Source of the DNA: Streptomyces albofaciens JCM 4342
Lineage (GTDB): Bacteria; Actinomycetota; Actinomycetes; Streptomycetales; Streptomycetaceae
Reading direction: 5' to 3'
Length of the DNA stretch: 64,000 bases
NCBI RefSeq assembly: GCF_008634025.1
Contig: NZ_PDCM01000002.1
Span: 2,877,001-2,941,000, forward strand
Shown here one piece after another: positions 52,027 to 60,292 of this stretch; the first letter of the stretch is position 1; every line of letters starts with the position of its first letter. A program made the translations under genes and the position numbers. The notes beneath the pieces were generated by a model, which worked only from the letters and a program-made list of their open reading frames with translations, did not search any database and was not told the DNA's origin.

Positions 52027-53427
52027 TCACTCCGTGGCCCCGGCGGCCCGCGCCGCACCCGGGAGCCCGGCGGGAGCGGGCCGGTGGGCCCCGGTCCGCC
52101 GTACCTCCGCCACCACCAGCAGCACGGACACCACCCCCACCACCCCGCCCGCGGGCATCACCACCCACAGGGGTGCGTATTCCGCCGCGACGCCCGCCGC
52201 GCCCATCCCCAGACCCATGATCGTCATACGGCCCGCCTGCATCACCGTCATCGCCTGCCCCAGCAGCTCGTCGGGGACGGCGGCGACGAACCAGCGGTCC
52301 ACGCCGAAGTTGTACGCGATGCTGACGCCGGTCAGGACGAGCAGCAGCACCGCCCAGCCGAACGACGGACGGAAGGCGAAGCCGAGGGACGGCAGTACGG
52401 CGAAGACTCCCAGCGGGAACGTCAGCCGGGCGCGCGCCTTCGGGCCGAGGAACGTGCCGGCCAGGGTCTCGGCGGTGATCGCACCCACCGGCATGGCGCA
52501 CATCAGCAGGCCCGCGCCCGCCGGGCCGGTGCCGAGCAGGTCCGCGTAGGGGACGAGCAGCGCCTCGGGGACGACCACGAACATCGGCGGCAGCCAGGTC
52601 AGCAGGAGGAGCGCCCGGACACGGCGGTCGGCCAGCAGGCGGCGGGTGCCGGACAGCGAAGTGCCCAGCAGGGCGCCACGGGCCGTGTGGCGCGCGGGCC
52701 GGGCGTGGGTGCCCAGGCGCAGCAGCAGCGCCGAGCCGAGGAACGTACCGGCGGTGACGGCGAGCACCGTGCCGGGCGTCACCGCCGCCAGCAGCAGCCC
52801 GCCGGCCGCGAAGCCGACGAGCTGCGCGCTCTGGTTGACGATGCGGATCAGCGAGCGGCCCAGGACGAAGAGGTCGCCCTCCCCCAGCACGTCGCCGAGC
52901 GTGGCCGCGCGCGTGCCGGCGAAGACGGGAGCGATGGCGGCGGTGGCGCAGCGCAGCGCCAGCAGCACCGCGACCGGAGTGCCCGGGAGAACCATCGCGG
53001 CGGCGCAGGCCGCGCACAGCAGGTCGCAGACGACGAGGACGCGGCGGGCCGGGTAGCGGTCGGCGACCGCGGAGAGCAGCGTGCCGCCGATGACGTACGG
53101 GAGCAGGCCGAGGGCGAAGGTCAGGGCGCTCAGCAGGGGCGACCCGGTGAGCCGGTAGACCAGGACGGAGAGCGCGATCTCGCAGACGACGACGCCGAGG
53201 GCGGACAGGAGGTGGGCGGCGAAGACGTAGCGGAATTCGGGGACGGCGAAGACGAGGCGGTATCCGGTGCCGGGGGGCGGGGACGGGGCCGGGGACGGAG
53301 CTGTGGGCTTCGGGGGCACGGGCGGAGCCGTGGGCGTCGGGGCTGGGAACGAAGCCATGGGCTTCGGGGGCGGGTTCGGGCATGGTTCGTCGGGGCCCGT
53401 GGCGGCGGGCCCGGAAGGCGTCGGCAT
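52027..53427 (-). CDS. MFS transporter (12-TM, enterobactin-exporter-like)
   Basis: Probable drug or metabolite exporter. Protein of 466 aa from ATG 53427; a later ATG (MASFPAP) is possible because the first 60 residues are Pro-rich low complexity and no ribosome site is evident. About 12 membrane helices from FRYVFAAHLLSALGVVVCEIALS onward, motif A-like DRYPARRVLVV, and FNFGVDRWFVAAVPDELLGQAMTVMQ-type sequence late in the protein. It resembles MFS_3/EntS-like carriers. Divergent from an ArsR-type regulator 118 bp away, which probably controls it. Confidence 0.88.
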   Translation of the reverse strand: MPTPSGPAATGPDEPCPNPPPKPMASFPAPTPTAPPVPPKPTAPSPAPSPPPGTGYRLVFAVPEFRYVFAAHLLSALGVVVCEIALSVLVYRLTGSPLLSALTFALGLLPYVIGGTLLSAVADRYPARRVLVVCDLLCAACAAAMVLPGTPVAVLLALRCATAAIAPVFAGTRAATLGDVLGEGDLFVLGRSLIRIVNQSAQLVGFAAGGLLLAAVTPGTVLAVTAGTFLGSALLLRLGTHARPARHTARGALLGTSLSGTRRLLADRRVRALLLLTWLPPMFVVVPEALLVPYADLLGTGPAGAGLLMCAMPVGAITAETLAGTFLGPKARARLTFPLGVFAVLPSLGFAFRPSFGWAVLLLVLTGVSIAYNFGVDRWFVAAVPDELLGQAMTVMQAGRMTIMGLGMGAAGVAAEYAPLWVVMPAGGVVGVVSVLLVVAEVRRTGAHRPAPAGLPGAARAAGATE

Positions 53428-53545
53428 GACGGCAGCGTGCCGGGCCGGTCCGTACGCCCCCAGTCTTTCGCCGGCAGCCGAATCCAGGGGACGACCGGCC
53501 GCGTGGCGGGAAGAGTGGGGGTGTGAGGAAAGGGGGGCCACGGCC

Positions 53546-54544
53546 ATGCCGCTGGACATGCGCTTCGGCGCGGAGGACCTGCTGCGCATCCGCTTCGCCA
53601 TCTCGCCGCTGTGCGAGACGCACGAGGCCGTACGGACGCTGTTGCGCACCGACCGGCACGGTTACCACCTGCCCTGGCTGCGGCGGATGCGCGCGGCGCT
53701 GGCGGGCCTGGACCTGTCCGCGCTGTGGCTGCTGATGCCGTCCCCGCACCCCGGCTACACCCCGGACTTCCTGGGGCCGCCGCCGCAGTCGTCGCTCGCC
53801 CCCTTCGAGGAGGAGCTGGCGCGGGTGCGGGCCACGGACCCGGCCGTCGCCCACGCGGAGCTGGCCAAGTCGCTGGCCTGTACGCCGGGTGCCGCCGAGT
53901 CCCCGCGGGGCCGGGCGATGCTGGCGGACCCGGCCGCCGCCGTAGAGGAGCTGGCCGATGTCACCGAGCGGGCCTGGCGCGCGCTGCTGGAGGCGGACTG
54001 GCCCCGGCTGCGCGCGCTGCTGGAGGCGGAGGTCGCCTACCGGTCGCGGCAGCTGGCGAGCGAGGGACTGGAGAAGCTGTTCGCGGACCTCAGCCCGCGG
54101 ATCACCTGGTCGGACGGCACCCTCACGGTCCGCACCCGCGCCCGGTTCCTCCAGATCCAGGACCTGGACGGCCGGGGCGTGCTGCTGATGCCGAGCGTCT
54201 TCGTGTGGCCGGACGTGGTCAGCGCCTACGAGCCGCACTGGCAGCCCACCGTGATCTACCCGGCACGCGGCATCGGCGGGCTGTGGCACGAGCCGCGCAC
54301 GGGTCGGGCACTGGCCCGGCTGCTCGGCGTGAACCGGGCGGCGGTGCTCACCGCGCTGGACGAGCCCGCGTCCACCACGGCGCTGGCGCACCGGCTGGGC
54401 CTGGCGCCGTCGTCGGTGTCCGCGCAGCTGTCCGTGCTGCGCGACGCCGGACTGCTGACGTCGCGCCGGCACGGGCACCAGGTGCTGTACGAGCGCACGC
54501 CGCTGGGCATCGCGCTCAGCGCGGGCGGCCCGCCGCCGGGCTGA
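53546..54544 (+). CDS. ArsR-type winged-helix regulator with long N-terminal domain (DUF5937-like)
   Basis: Protein of 332 aa; ATG at 53546 with GAAAGGGGGG upstream. The N-terminal 240 residues (MPLDMRFGAEDLLRIRFAISPLCETHEAVRTL) form the domain usually called DUF5937. A C-terminal ArsR-like HTH follows at about residues 265-320 (ALDEPASTTALAHRLGLAPSSVSAQLSVLRDAGLLTSRRHGHQVLYERT). No metal-binding Cys pair is present, so it is not a metal sensor; a small-molecule effector is likely. Divergent from an MFS exporter, which is a common pairing for this family. Confidence 0.88.
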   Translation: MPLDMRFGAEDLLRIRFAISPLCETHEAVRTLLRTDRHGYHLPWLRRMRAALAGLDLSALWLLMPSPHPGYTPDFLGPPPQSSLAPFEEELARVRATDPAVAHAELAKSLACTPGAAESPRGRAMLADPAAAVEELADVTERAWRALLEADWPRLRALLEAEVAYRSRQLASEGLEKLFADLSPRITWSDGTLTVRTRARFLQIQDLDGRGVLLMPSVFVWPDVVSAYEPHWQPTVIYPARGIGGLWHEPRTGRALARLLGVNRAAVLTALDEPASTTALAHRLGLAPSSVSAQLSVLRDAGLLTSRRHGHQVLYERTPLGIALSAGGPPPG

Positions 54545-54559
54545 GCTCGGAACCGGCGG

Positions 54560-54865
54560 TCAGTCCCCGCGGCCCGCCGCGAGGTGCCGCTCGACGGTCT
54601 CGACCTTGGAGGTCAGGCCGTCGGTGACGCCGGGCCGGATGTCGGCCTTCAGGACCAGCGAGACCCGTCCGGCACGGGCCTCGACGGCGGCCACGGCGCG
54701 CTTGACGACGTCCATGACCTCGTCCCACTCGCCCTCGATGGACGTGAACATGGCGTCCGTGCGGTTGGGCAGCCCGGACTCGCGGACCACCCGTACGGCG
54801 TCGGCGACGTACTCCCCGACGTCCTCACCGACCCCCAGCGGGCTGACCGAGAACGCGACGATCAT
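54560..54865 (-). CDS. MTH1187/YkoF-family thiamine-binding-type protein
   Basis: Small ferredoxin-like alpha/beta protein. Protein of 101 aa, ATG at 54865 overlapping the upstream DUF3817 stop by ATGA. The sequence [31 protein letters not shown] and [21 protein letters not shown] identify the MTH1187 (formerly DUF77) family, whose members bind thiamine or a hydroxymethylpyrimidine-like ligand. No thiamine gene or TPP riboswitch is near, so the ligand is unproven. It lies only 15 bp from the end of the convergent ArsR gene. Confidence 0.87.
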   Translation of the reverse strand: MIVAFSVSPLGVGEDVGEYVADAVRVVRESGLPNRTDAMFTSIEGEWDEVMDVVKRAVAAVEARAGRVSLVLKADIRPGVTDGLTSKVETVERHLAAGRGD

Positions 54866-55206
54866 GCGTTGACCACGCCTTCCCGGCGGGCGCGGGCGGC
54901 GATCACGCTGGCCTCCGCCTCCCGCTTGAGCTTGCGCTCGGCGAAGAAGCCGCCGGTGGGCAGGACGGAGAGCACGAAGTAGAGGGCGGCGGTCTTGAAC
55001 TGCCACTTGGTGCGGCTCCAGGCGTCCAGCCAGAACACCACGTACAGGATGAACAGGACGCCGTGCACGATGCCCATCACCATCACGCCGTCGAAGCTGG
55101 TGGTCCGCTTGAGGACCGAGCAGACGAGCAGCAGCAGGAAGGAAACCGCCTCGGGGGCGGAGACCAGGCGGAGCCGGCGCAGGGCGGATGCGGTCTTGAT
55201 GTCCAC
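54862..55206 (-). CDS. DUF3817 membrane protein (second copy)
   Basis: Function unknown. Protein of 114 aa; GTG at 55206 with GAGG 5 nt upstream. Same pattern as the gene at 51065-51397: three helices with [24 protein letters not shown] and [16 protein letters not shown]. Co-transcribed and overlapping with the MTH1187-family gene. Divergent from the AIM24 operon across a 129-bp gap. Confidence 0.88.
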   Translation of the reverse strand: MDIKTASALRRLRLVSAPEAVSFLLLLVCSVLKRTTSFDGVMVMGIVHGVLFILYVVFWLDAWSRTKWQFKTAALYFVLSVLPTGGFFAERKLKREAEASVIAARARREGVVNA

Positions 55207-55322
55207 GGGAACCTCGTTCGGGTGGCAGGTGGCGGCAGGATGCGCTTGTGCGGCATTTCACAAGGGCGTCACCATTGTTGCAGGCCCGCAAAGGATCACT
55301 GTTCAGGGGTCGGCGCGCCGGT

Positions 55323-55338
55323 TACCTTCGATCCCGTG
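55323..55338 (+). promoter_or_regulatory. Candidate -10 box for leaderless AIM24 operon
   Basis: TACCTT (55323-55328) ends 7 nt before the GTG at 55336, with no ribosome site between. A convincing -35 is not visible. Confidence 0.35.
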
Positions 55339-55974
55339 GCTCAGTTTCGGCTCCAGGGGAGCAAAGTGCTCGCCGTCGACATGACCGGCGATGCCGTCAA
55401 GGCGAAGAACGGCTCGATGGTCGCCTACGACGGCCAGATGACGTTCAAGAAGATGACCGGCGGCGGTGACGGGCTGCGCGGCATGGTCACCCGCCGGCTG
55501 ACCGGCGAACAGATGGAAGTGATGGAGGTGAAAGGGCACGGCACCTGCTACTTCGCCGACCGCGCGAGCGAGATCAACCTCGTGCAGTTGCACGGCGAGA
55601 AGCTGTACGTGGAAGCCAGCAACCTGCTGTGCACGGACGCGGCGCTGCGCACCGGCACCACCTTCACCGGGCTGCGCGGCGCCTCGCAGGGCAACGGCCT
55701 GTTCACCACCACCGTCGAGGGCAGCGGCCAGGCCGCGCTCATCTCGGACGGCCCGGCGGTGGTGCTCCGCGTCACCAAGCAGTACCCGCTCCAGGTCGAC
55801 CCGGGCGCGTACGTCGCGCACACCGGCGACCTCAAGCAGCACTTCCAGTCCGGGGTGAACTTCCGCACCTTCATAGGGGAGGGCTCCGGCGAGTCCTTCC
55901 AGATCCGCTTCGAGGGCGAGGGCCTGGTGTACGTACAGCCCAGCGAGCGCAACACGGTCGGCGGTGAGCTCTGA
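55336..55974 (+). CDS. AIM24 family protein 1
   Basis: Beta-roll protein of the AIM24/TrpL-tryptophan-attenuator-like family; function in bacteria unknown. Protein of 212 aa. GTG at 55336 (VAQFRLQGSKVLAVDM) is chosen because it is the first start and has a -10 box at leaderless distance. Glycine-rich strands repeat: GSMVAYDGQMTFKK, GHGTCYFADRA, GNGLFTTTVEGSGQAAL, and the end signature VDPGAYVAHTGDL...FQIRFEGEGLVYVQPSE. No signal peptide or TM. Its stop overlaps the next start (TGATG); three paralogues form one operon. Confidence 0.87.
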   Translation: MAQFRLQGSKVLAVDMTGDAVKAKNGSMVAYDGQMTFKKMTGGGDGLRGMVTRRLTGEQMEVMEVKGHGTCYFADRASEINLVQLHGEKLYVEASNLLCTDAALRTGTTFTGLRGASQGNGLFTTTVEGSGQAALISDGPAVVLRVTKQYPLQVDPGAYVAHTGDLKQHFQSGVNFRTFIGEGSGESFQIRFEGEGLVYVQPSERNTVGGEL

Positions 55975-56624
55975 TGCCGTTCACCATGGTCAACTCCCGT
56001 ATGGTGCGCGCACAGGTCTCCCCGGGGCAGCGGATGTTCAGCCAGCGCGGCGCGATGCTCGCCTATCAGGGGGACGTCGGTTTCACTCCGAACATCCAGG
56101 GCGGCCAGGGCGGCATCGGCTCCATGATCGGGCGGCGGATCGCCAACGAGGCGACGCCGCTGATGACGGTGGAGGGCAGTGGGACGGTCCTCTTCGGGCA
56201 CGGCGGCCACCACGTGCACGTCGTCGACCTGACCGGCGACACCCTCTACGTCGAGGCGGACCGGCTGCTCGCCTTCGACGGGACGCTCCAGCAGGGCACG
56301 ATGTTCATGGGGTCGCAGGGCGGCGTGATGGGCATGGTGCGCGGCCAGGTCACCGGCCAGGGGCTGTTCACCACGACCCTCAAGGGTCAGGGCGCGGTGG
56401 CCGTGATGGCGCACGGCGGCGTCATCGAGCTGCCCATCACCCCGCAGCGGCCCGTCCACGTCGACCCGCAGGCGTACGTGGCGCACCGCGGCGAGGTCCG
56501 CAACAAGCTCTCCACGGCGCTGGGCTGGCGCGACATGGTCGGCCGCGGCTCGGGAGAGGCCTTCCAGCTGGAGCTGTCCGGCCAGGGCACCGTCTACGTA
56601 CAGGCGTCGGAGGAGAAGCTGTGA
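55974..56624 (+). CDS. AIM24 family protein 2
   Basis: Paralogue of the preceding gene. Protein of 216 aa; ATG at 55974 overlaps the upstream stop by one base. Strands QRMFSQRGAMLAYQGDVGFTPN, GTVLFGHGGHHVHVVDLTGDTLYVEADRLLAFD, GQGLFTTTLKGQGAVAVM and VDPQAYVAHRGEV...FQLELSGQGTVYVQASEE correspond one by one to protein 1. A Gly/Gln-rich insert (IQGGQGGIGSMIG) is specific to this copy. Soluble, cytosolic by prediction. Translationally coupled at both ends. Confidence 0.88.
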   Translation: MPFTMVNSRMVRAQVSPGQRMFSQRGAMLAYQGDVGFTPNIQGGQGGIGSMIGRRIANEATPLMTVEGSGTVLFGHGGHHVHVVDLTGDTLYVEADRLLAFDGTLQQGTMFMGSQGGVMGMVRGQVTGQGLFTTTLKGQGAVAVMAHGGVIELPITPQRPVHVDPQAYVAHRGEVRNKLSTALGWRDMVGRGSGEAFQLELSGQGTVYVQASEEKL

Positions 56625-57406
56625 CCGGTCCCGTCGTTTTCGACCCCCACACCCTTCCCTCGGACGACAACGTCAACGACTACACCTTCAGCGTGGACCT
56701 GAACGGCCAGTGGTTCCTCCAGAAGGGGAAGATGATCGCCTACTACGGGCGGATCGACTTCCAGGGCATCGGGCACGGCGCGCTGGACCGCCTGGTCGCC
56801 CACAGCTTCCATTCGCCATTGCACGCGGCGGACTGGGTGGTGGCCGAGGGCCAGGGCAAGATGCTCCTCGCCGACCGGGCGTTCGACGTGAATTCCTACG
56901 ATCTGGAAGACGGCAACCTGACCATTCGCTCGGGCAACCTGCTTGCCTTTCAGCCATCCCTGTCGCTGAAGCAGTCGATCATCCCGGGCTTCCTCACCCT
57001 CATCGGCACCGGCAAGTTCGTGGCCGCCTCCAACGGCCCGGTGGTCTTCATGGAACCGCCGATCCGGGTGGACCCGCAGGCCCTGGTGGGCTGGGCCGAC
57101 TGCCCCTCGCCGTGCCACCACTACGACCACCAGTACCTGCGCGGATTCCTCGGCGGCATCCGGGCGCACACCGGGCTGGGCGGAGTCTCCGGCGAGGAGC
57201 ACCAGTTCGAGTTCGTCGGGGCGGGCACGGTGCTGCTGCAGTCCACCGAGCAGCTGATGCCCGAGCTGGCCACGGGTGAGGTCGCCGCCGAGGCGGGGGT
57301 GCCGGGCGGAGGCGGCGGACAGGGCGAGGCAACTCGCCAAAGTGGCTCACAACTGCCGCAGCTGCCGGGCGGGCTGGGGGGCCTCCAGCGCCGCTTCGGG
57401 CTGTGA
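56621..57406 (+). CDS. AIM24 family protein 3, with C-terminal extension
   Basis: Third paralogue. Protein of 261 aa; GTG at 56621 overlaps the previous stop (GTGA). More diverged than the first two: DYTFSVDLNGQWFLQKGKMIAYYGRIDF, GKMLLADRAFDVNSYDLEDGNLTIRSGNLLAF, and VDPQALVGWADCPSPCHHYDHQYL. It carries a CPSPCHHYDH motif (two Cys, three His) absent from the others, a possible metal site, and a Gly/Gln-rich tail of about 40 residues (VPGGGGGQGEATRQSG). The three products may assemble as a hetero-oligomer (inference). Confidence 0.87.
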   Translation: MTGPVVFDPHTLPSDDNVNDYTFSVDLNGQWFLQKGKMIAYYGRIDFQGIGHGALDRLVAHSFHSPLHAADWVVAEGQGKMLLADRAFDVNSYDLEDGNLTIRSGNLLAFQPSLSLKQSIIPGFLTLIGTGKFVAASNGPVVFMEPPIRVDPQALVGWADCPSPCHHYDHQYLRGFLGGIRAHTGLGGVSGEEHQFEFVGAGTVLLQSTEQLMPELATGEVAAEAGVPGGGGGQGEATRQSGSQLPQLPGGLGGLQRRFGL

Positions 57407-57488
57407 GCGGTAGTCTGCGGACGGTGACCTCGAACGTCTGAGCAAGCGCCCGGCCGAGCGCCTGAGCCATGTCACAGCCATGACTTAA

Positions 57489-57516
57489 TTCGACATTCAA
57501 CTTCCACGGGTAGAAT
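57489..57516 (+). promoter_or_regulatory. Promoter of MarR gene 57523 (leaderless)
   Basis: TTCGAC (57489-57494), 16-bp spacer, TAGAAT (57511-57516), then 6 nt to the ATG at 57523. There is no ribosome site, so the transcript probably starts at or next to the ATG. The region is AT-rich compared with its surroundings. Confidence 0.6.
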
Positions 57517-57522
57517 TCATTC

Positions 57523-57999
57523 ATGACGACCGACAGCGACACTCCCTGGCTGACCGACCAGGAGCAGCGTGCCTGGCGCACCCACCTGGACGTCAGCAGG
57601 CTGCTGATGCACCAGCTGGAGCGGGACCTGCAGCCGTTCGGACTGACCAACAACGACTACGAGATCCTGGTCAACCTCTCCGAGGCCGAGGACCGGCGGC
57701 TGCGCATGAGCGACCTGGCCGCCGCCACCCTGCAGTCCAAGAGCCGTCTGTCCCACCAGATCACCCGTATGGAGAACGCCGGCCTGGTGCGCCGCGAGAG
57801 CTGCGAGTCCGACCGCCGCGGGCTGTACGCGGTGCTCACGGACGAGGGCTGGGACACCATGCGCCGGGTCGCGCCGCACCACGTCGCGTCCGTGCGGCGG
57901 CACTTCATCGACCTGTTCGCGCCGGAGGACCTGGAAGCGCTGCGTACGTCGCTGACGCCGGTGGCGGAGCATCTGCGGGGGCGGCGGGGGAAGGTCTGA
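57523..57999 (+). CDS. MarR family regulator
   Basis: Protein of 158 aa, ATG at 57523. Winged-helix core LTNNDYEILVNLSEAEDRRLRMSDLAAATLQSKSRLSHQITRMENAGLVRRESCESDRRGLYAVLTDEG (about residues 41-108), flanked by dimer helices. It has one Cys in the wing region (RESCESDRRG), which could make it thiol-responsive, though related non-redox MarR proteins also have Cys here. No co-oriented target gene is adjacent; it converges with a histidine kinase gene 70 bp away. Confidence 0.92.
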   Translation: MTTDSDTPWLTDQEQRAWRTHLDVSRLLMHQLERDLQPFGLTNNDYEILVNLSEAEDRRLRMSDLAAATLQSKSRLSHQITRMENAGLVRRESCESDRRGLYAVLTDEGWDTMRRVAPHHVASVRRHFIDLFAPEDLEALRTSLTPVAEHLRGRRGKV

Positions 58000-58069
58000 C
58001 GGCCGCGCCGTCGGGGGAACGGTACGCGGGCGGTCGCGATGCGGGCCGGCACGCCGGACGGGCGGGCCG

Positions 58070-59479
58070 CTACGCCCTCGGCAGGCGTAGTTCGAAGACC
58101 GACCCCGTACGGACGGCCAGCGTGCCGCCGTGCCGCTCGGCGACGTCGCGGGCGATGGCGAGGCCCAGCCCGGCCCCGCCGTCGTCGCGGCTGCGGGCGT
58201 CGTCGAGCCGGACGAACCGCTCGAAGATCCGCTCCCGCTCCTCCGGCGGCACCCCGGGCCCGTCGTCCTCGACCCGCAGCACCGCCCACTCCCCCTCACG
58301 CGCCACCGTCGCCCGTACGGACTCCCGCGCGTGCCGCTGCGCGTTGTCCAGCAGGTTGCCCAGCACCCGCCCGAGCTGACCGCGCGACCCGGCGACCTCC
58401 ACGCCCGCCAGTTCGCCCACCTCCACGGCGATCCGGTCGCCCACCCGCTGCGAGACCTCCTCGCGCACCAGCGCCGCCAGGTCGATCCGCGCGTCCGCGG
58501 GCCGCTCCCCCGCGTCCAGCCGCGCCAGCAGCAGCAGGTCGGCCGCCAGGTTCTGGAGCCGTACGGCGTCCTCCACGGCGCCCGGCGCGTCCAGCAGTTC
58601 CGGGTGGGCGATGCCCACCTCCAGCTGCGTCCGCAGGCTCGCGATCGGGCTGCGCAGCTCGTGCGAGGCGTCCGCGACGAACCGCCGCTGCCGCTCCACC
58701 GACTCCTGGAGCGCGCCCAGCGTCTCGTTTGTCGTACGGGCCAGCCGGTCGATCTCGTCCCGCGAGCCCGGCTCCGGCACCCGCCGCGACAGATCCGTGC
58801 TGGCCGTGATCGCCGCCATCTCCCTGCGGATGCCCTCCACCGGGCGCAGCGCCCGACGGGTGACCAGCCAGGTCACCCCGGCCACGACCAGCAGCAGGCA
58901 GGGCAGCCCGATGAGCATCGCGGTACGCACCGAGCCCACCGCCTCCCGCTCGGCCGCCAGCGGCGCCCCGGCCCGTACGACGGCCTTGCCGCCCTGCGTG
59001 TCCTCGGCCTCGACGGTGGCGAACCGGTAGTCCGCCGTACGGTGGCCGACCGTCGCCGTACCGCCGCTGTGCCGCGCCTTGTCCTTGACCTCGCCCGGCT
59101 TGGTCCCGCGGTCGTCGTCGTCATCGTCGTCGGGGTCCCGGGGCTGCTGCCCGGCGGGCGGCGCCTGCTGTGCGGTGACGGCTTTGCCGTCCACCGCCCG
59201 TAGGTCCTCGCCTGCCGCCAGCACCCGGCCGTCCTCGGACAGCACCACCACCGGGCGGTCGTCGCCGTCGGGCAGATCCAGCTTCGCGTACGGCTTTCCC
59301 GTCGCGATCTGCGTGGCGACCTCGCGGGCGGTGTTCTCCGCCTGGAGGTCGGCCTGGCCCACGAGGTTGTTCTTGAGGACGAGGAGGAGGGCGGTGCCCG
59401 CGGCCACCAGCGCGACCGCCACTACGAGCGAAGCGCCCAGCGCCGCCCGGACCCGTACCTTTCCGATGACCCTACGCAC
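58070..59479 (-). CDS. Sensor histidine kinase with acidic loop
   Basis: Protein of 469 aa; GTG at 59479, overlapping the regulator gene by 8 bp. TM1 at about residues 12-36. The extracytoplasmic domain of about 150 residues contains an Asp run (about residues 116-122, DPDDDDDDDRG), a plausible cation- or peptide-binding patch. TM2 lies about 188-208, then HAMP, HisKA with ADASHELRSPIASLRTQLEVG, and HATPase with NLLDNAQRHA, DDGPGVPPEERERIFERF and GAGLGLAIA. The HELRSP variant is common in actinobacterial kinases. It pairs with the OmpR-type regulator and probably controls the divergent PepSY gene. Confidence 0.93.
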   Translation of the reverse strand: MRRVIGKVRVRAALGASLVVAVALVAAGTALLLVLKNNLVGQADLQAENTAREVATQIATGKPYAKLDLPDGDDRPVVVLSEDGRVLAAGEDLRAVDGKAVTAQQAPPAGQQPRDPDDDDDDDRGTKPGEVKDKARHSGGTATVGHRTADYRFATVEAEDTQGGKAVVRAGAPLAAEREAVGSVRTAMLIGLPCLLLVVAGVTWLVTRRALRPVEGIRREMAAITASTDLSRRVPEPGSRDEIDRLARTTNETLGALQESVERQRRFVADASHELRSPIASLRTQLEVGIAHPELLDAPGAVEDAVRLQNLAADLLLLARLDAGERPADARIDLAALVREEVSQRVGDRIAVEVGELAGVEVAGSRGQLGRVLGNLLDNAQRHARESVRATVAREGEWAVLRVEDDGPGVPPEERERIFERFVRLDDARSRDDGGAGLGLAIARDVAERHGGTLAVRTGSVFELRLPRA

Positions 59480-60134
59480 CCGGCACCAGCCGGTAACCGG
59501 CGCCGCGCACCGTCTGGATCGCCGCGGCGCCCAGCTTGCGGCGCAGCGCGCTCACGTACACCTCGACGATGTTGTTGTCGCCCTCGTACGCGAAGTCCCA
59601 CACGTGCTCCAGGATCTCCGCCTTGGACACCACGTCGCCCGCGCGCAGCGCCAGTTGCTCCAGCACGGCGAACTCCTTGGCGGTCAGTGTCACCTCCACG
59701 CCGCCGCGCTCCACGCGGTGCGCGCCCTGGTCGATGCTCAGCTCCCCCACGCGCAGCACGGGCAGTGCCGTGCGCCCGCGCCGCCGCAGCAGCGCCTTCA
59801 CGCGGGCCACCAGCACGACGTAGGAGAAGGGCTTCGTCAGGTAGTCGTCCGCGCCGGTGTCCAGACCCTCGGCCTCGTCGTACTCGCCGTCCTTGGCCGT
59901 CAGCATCAGCACGGGTACGTCGTTGCCCGCAGCGCGCAGGGTGCCGCATACGCGGTAGCCGTTCATCCCCGGCAGCATGATGTCGAGGATCACCAGGTCG
60001 TACGTGCCCTCGCCCGCCCGGTGCAGGCCGTCCAGGCCGTCGTGCACCACATCGACCGCGTACCCCTCCGCCCGCAGTCCCTTGGCCAGGGACAGGGCCA
60101 GTCGCTTCTCGTCCTCCACGATCAACAGGCGCAT
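59472..60134 (-). CDS. OmpR family response regulator
   Basis: Protein of 220 aa, ATG at 60134. Receiver: VEDEKRLA, phospho-Asp in LVILDIMLPGMNG (about residue 51), Lys in DDYLTKPFSY. Winged helix: LTAKEFAVLEQLALRAGDVVSKAEILEHVWD and the wing QTVRGAGYRLV. It is first in the two-gene operon with its kinase. Four copies of a GCTTCAGGT-type repeat lie 22 bp or more upstream, between this gene and the divergent PepSY gene, and are its likely binding sites. Confidence 0.94.
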   Translation of the reverse strand: MRLLIVEDEKRLALSLAKGLRAEGYAVDVVHDGLDGLHRAGEGTYDLVILDIMLPGMNGYRVCGTLRAAGNDVPVLMLTAKDGEYDEAEGLDTGADDYLTKPFSYVVLVARVKALLRRRGRTALPVLRVGELSIDQGAHRVERGGVEVTLTAKEFAVLEQLALRAGDVVSKAEILEHVWDFAYEGDNNIVEVYVSALRRKLGAAAIQTVRGAGYRLVPGA

Positions 60135-60155
60135 GCGCCCACGATGCCACCCGCC

Positions 60156-60196
60156 ACCTGAAGGCGGCTTCAGGTGGCTTCAGGTTCGCTTCAGGT
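60156..60196. promoter_or_regulatory. GCTTCAGGT repeat cluster (response regulator sites)
   Basis: Three direct GCTTCAGGT copies at 60167-60175, 60177-60185 and 60188-60196 (10 and 11 bp apart), preceded by the inverted half ACCTGAAG at 60156-60163. The helical-turn spacing is that of OmpR-family sites. It is shared by the response regulator and the PepSY gene. Confidence 0.75.
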
Positions 60197-60292
60197 CGGC
60201 CGCGCCACGGTGGATCACGTCATCGAGCACGAGCTCGTCTGACTTGAACTGACCTGGCCTCACCTCACCTCATGGATCGGGGAGATTTCGAC

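Noticed and set aside
54560..55335. TPP riboswitch near the MTH1187-family gene
   Set aside because: No CUGAGA/ACC-type thi-box pattern in the upstream region of the DUF3817-MTH1187 pair.
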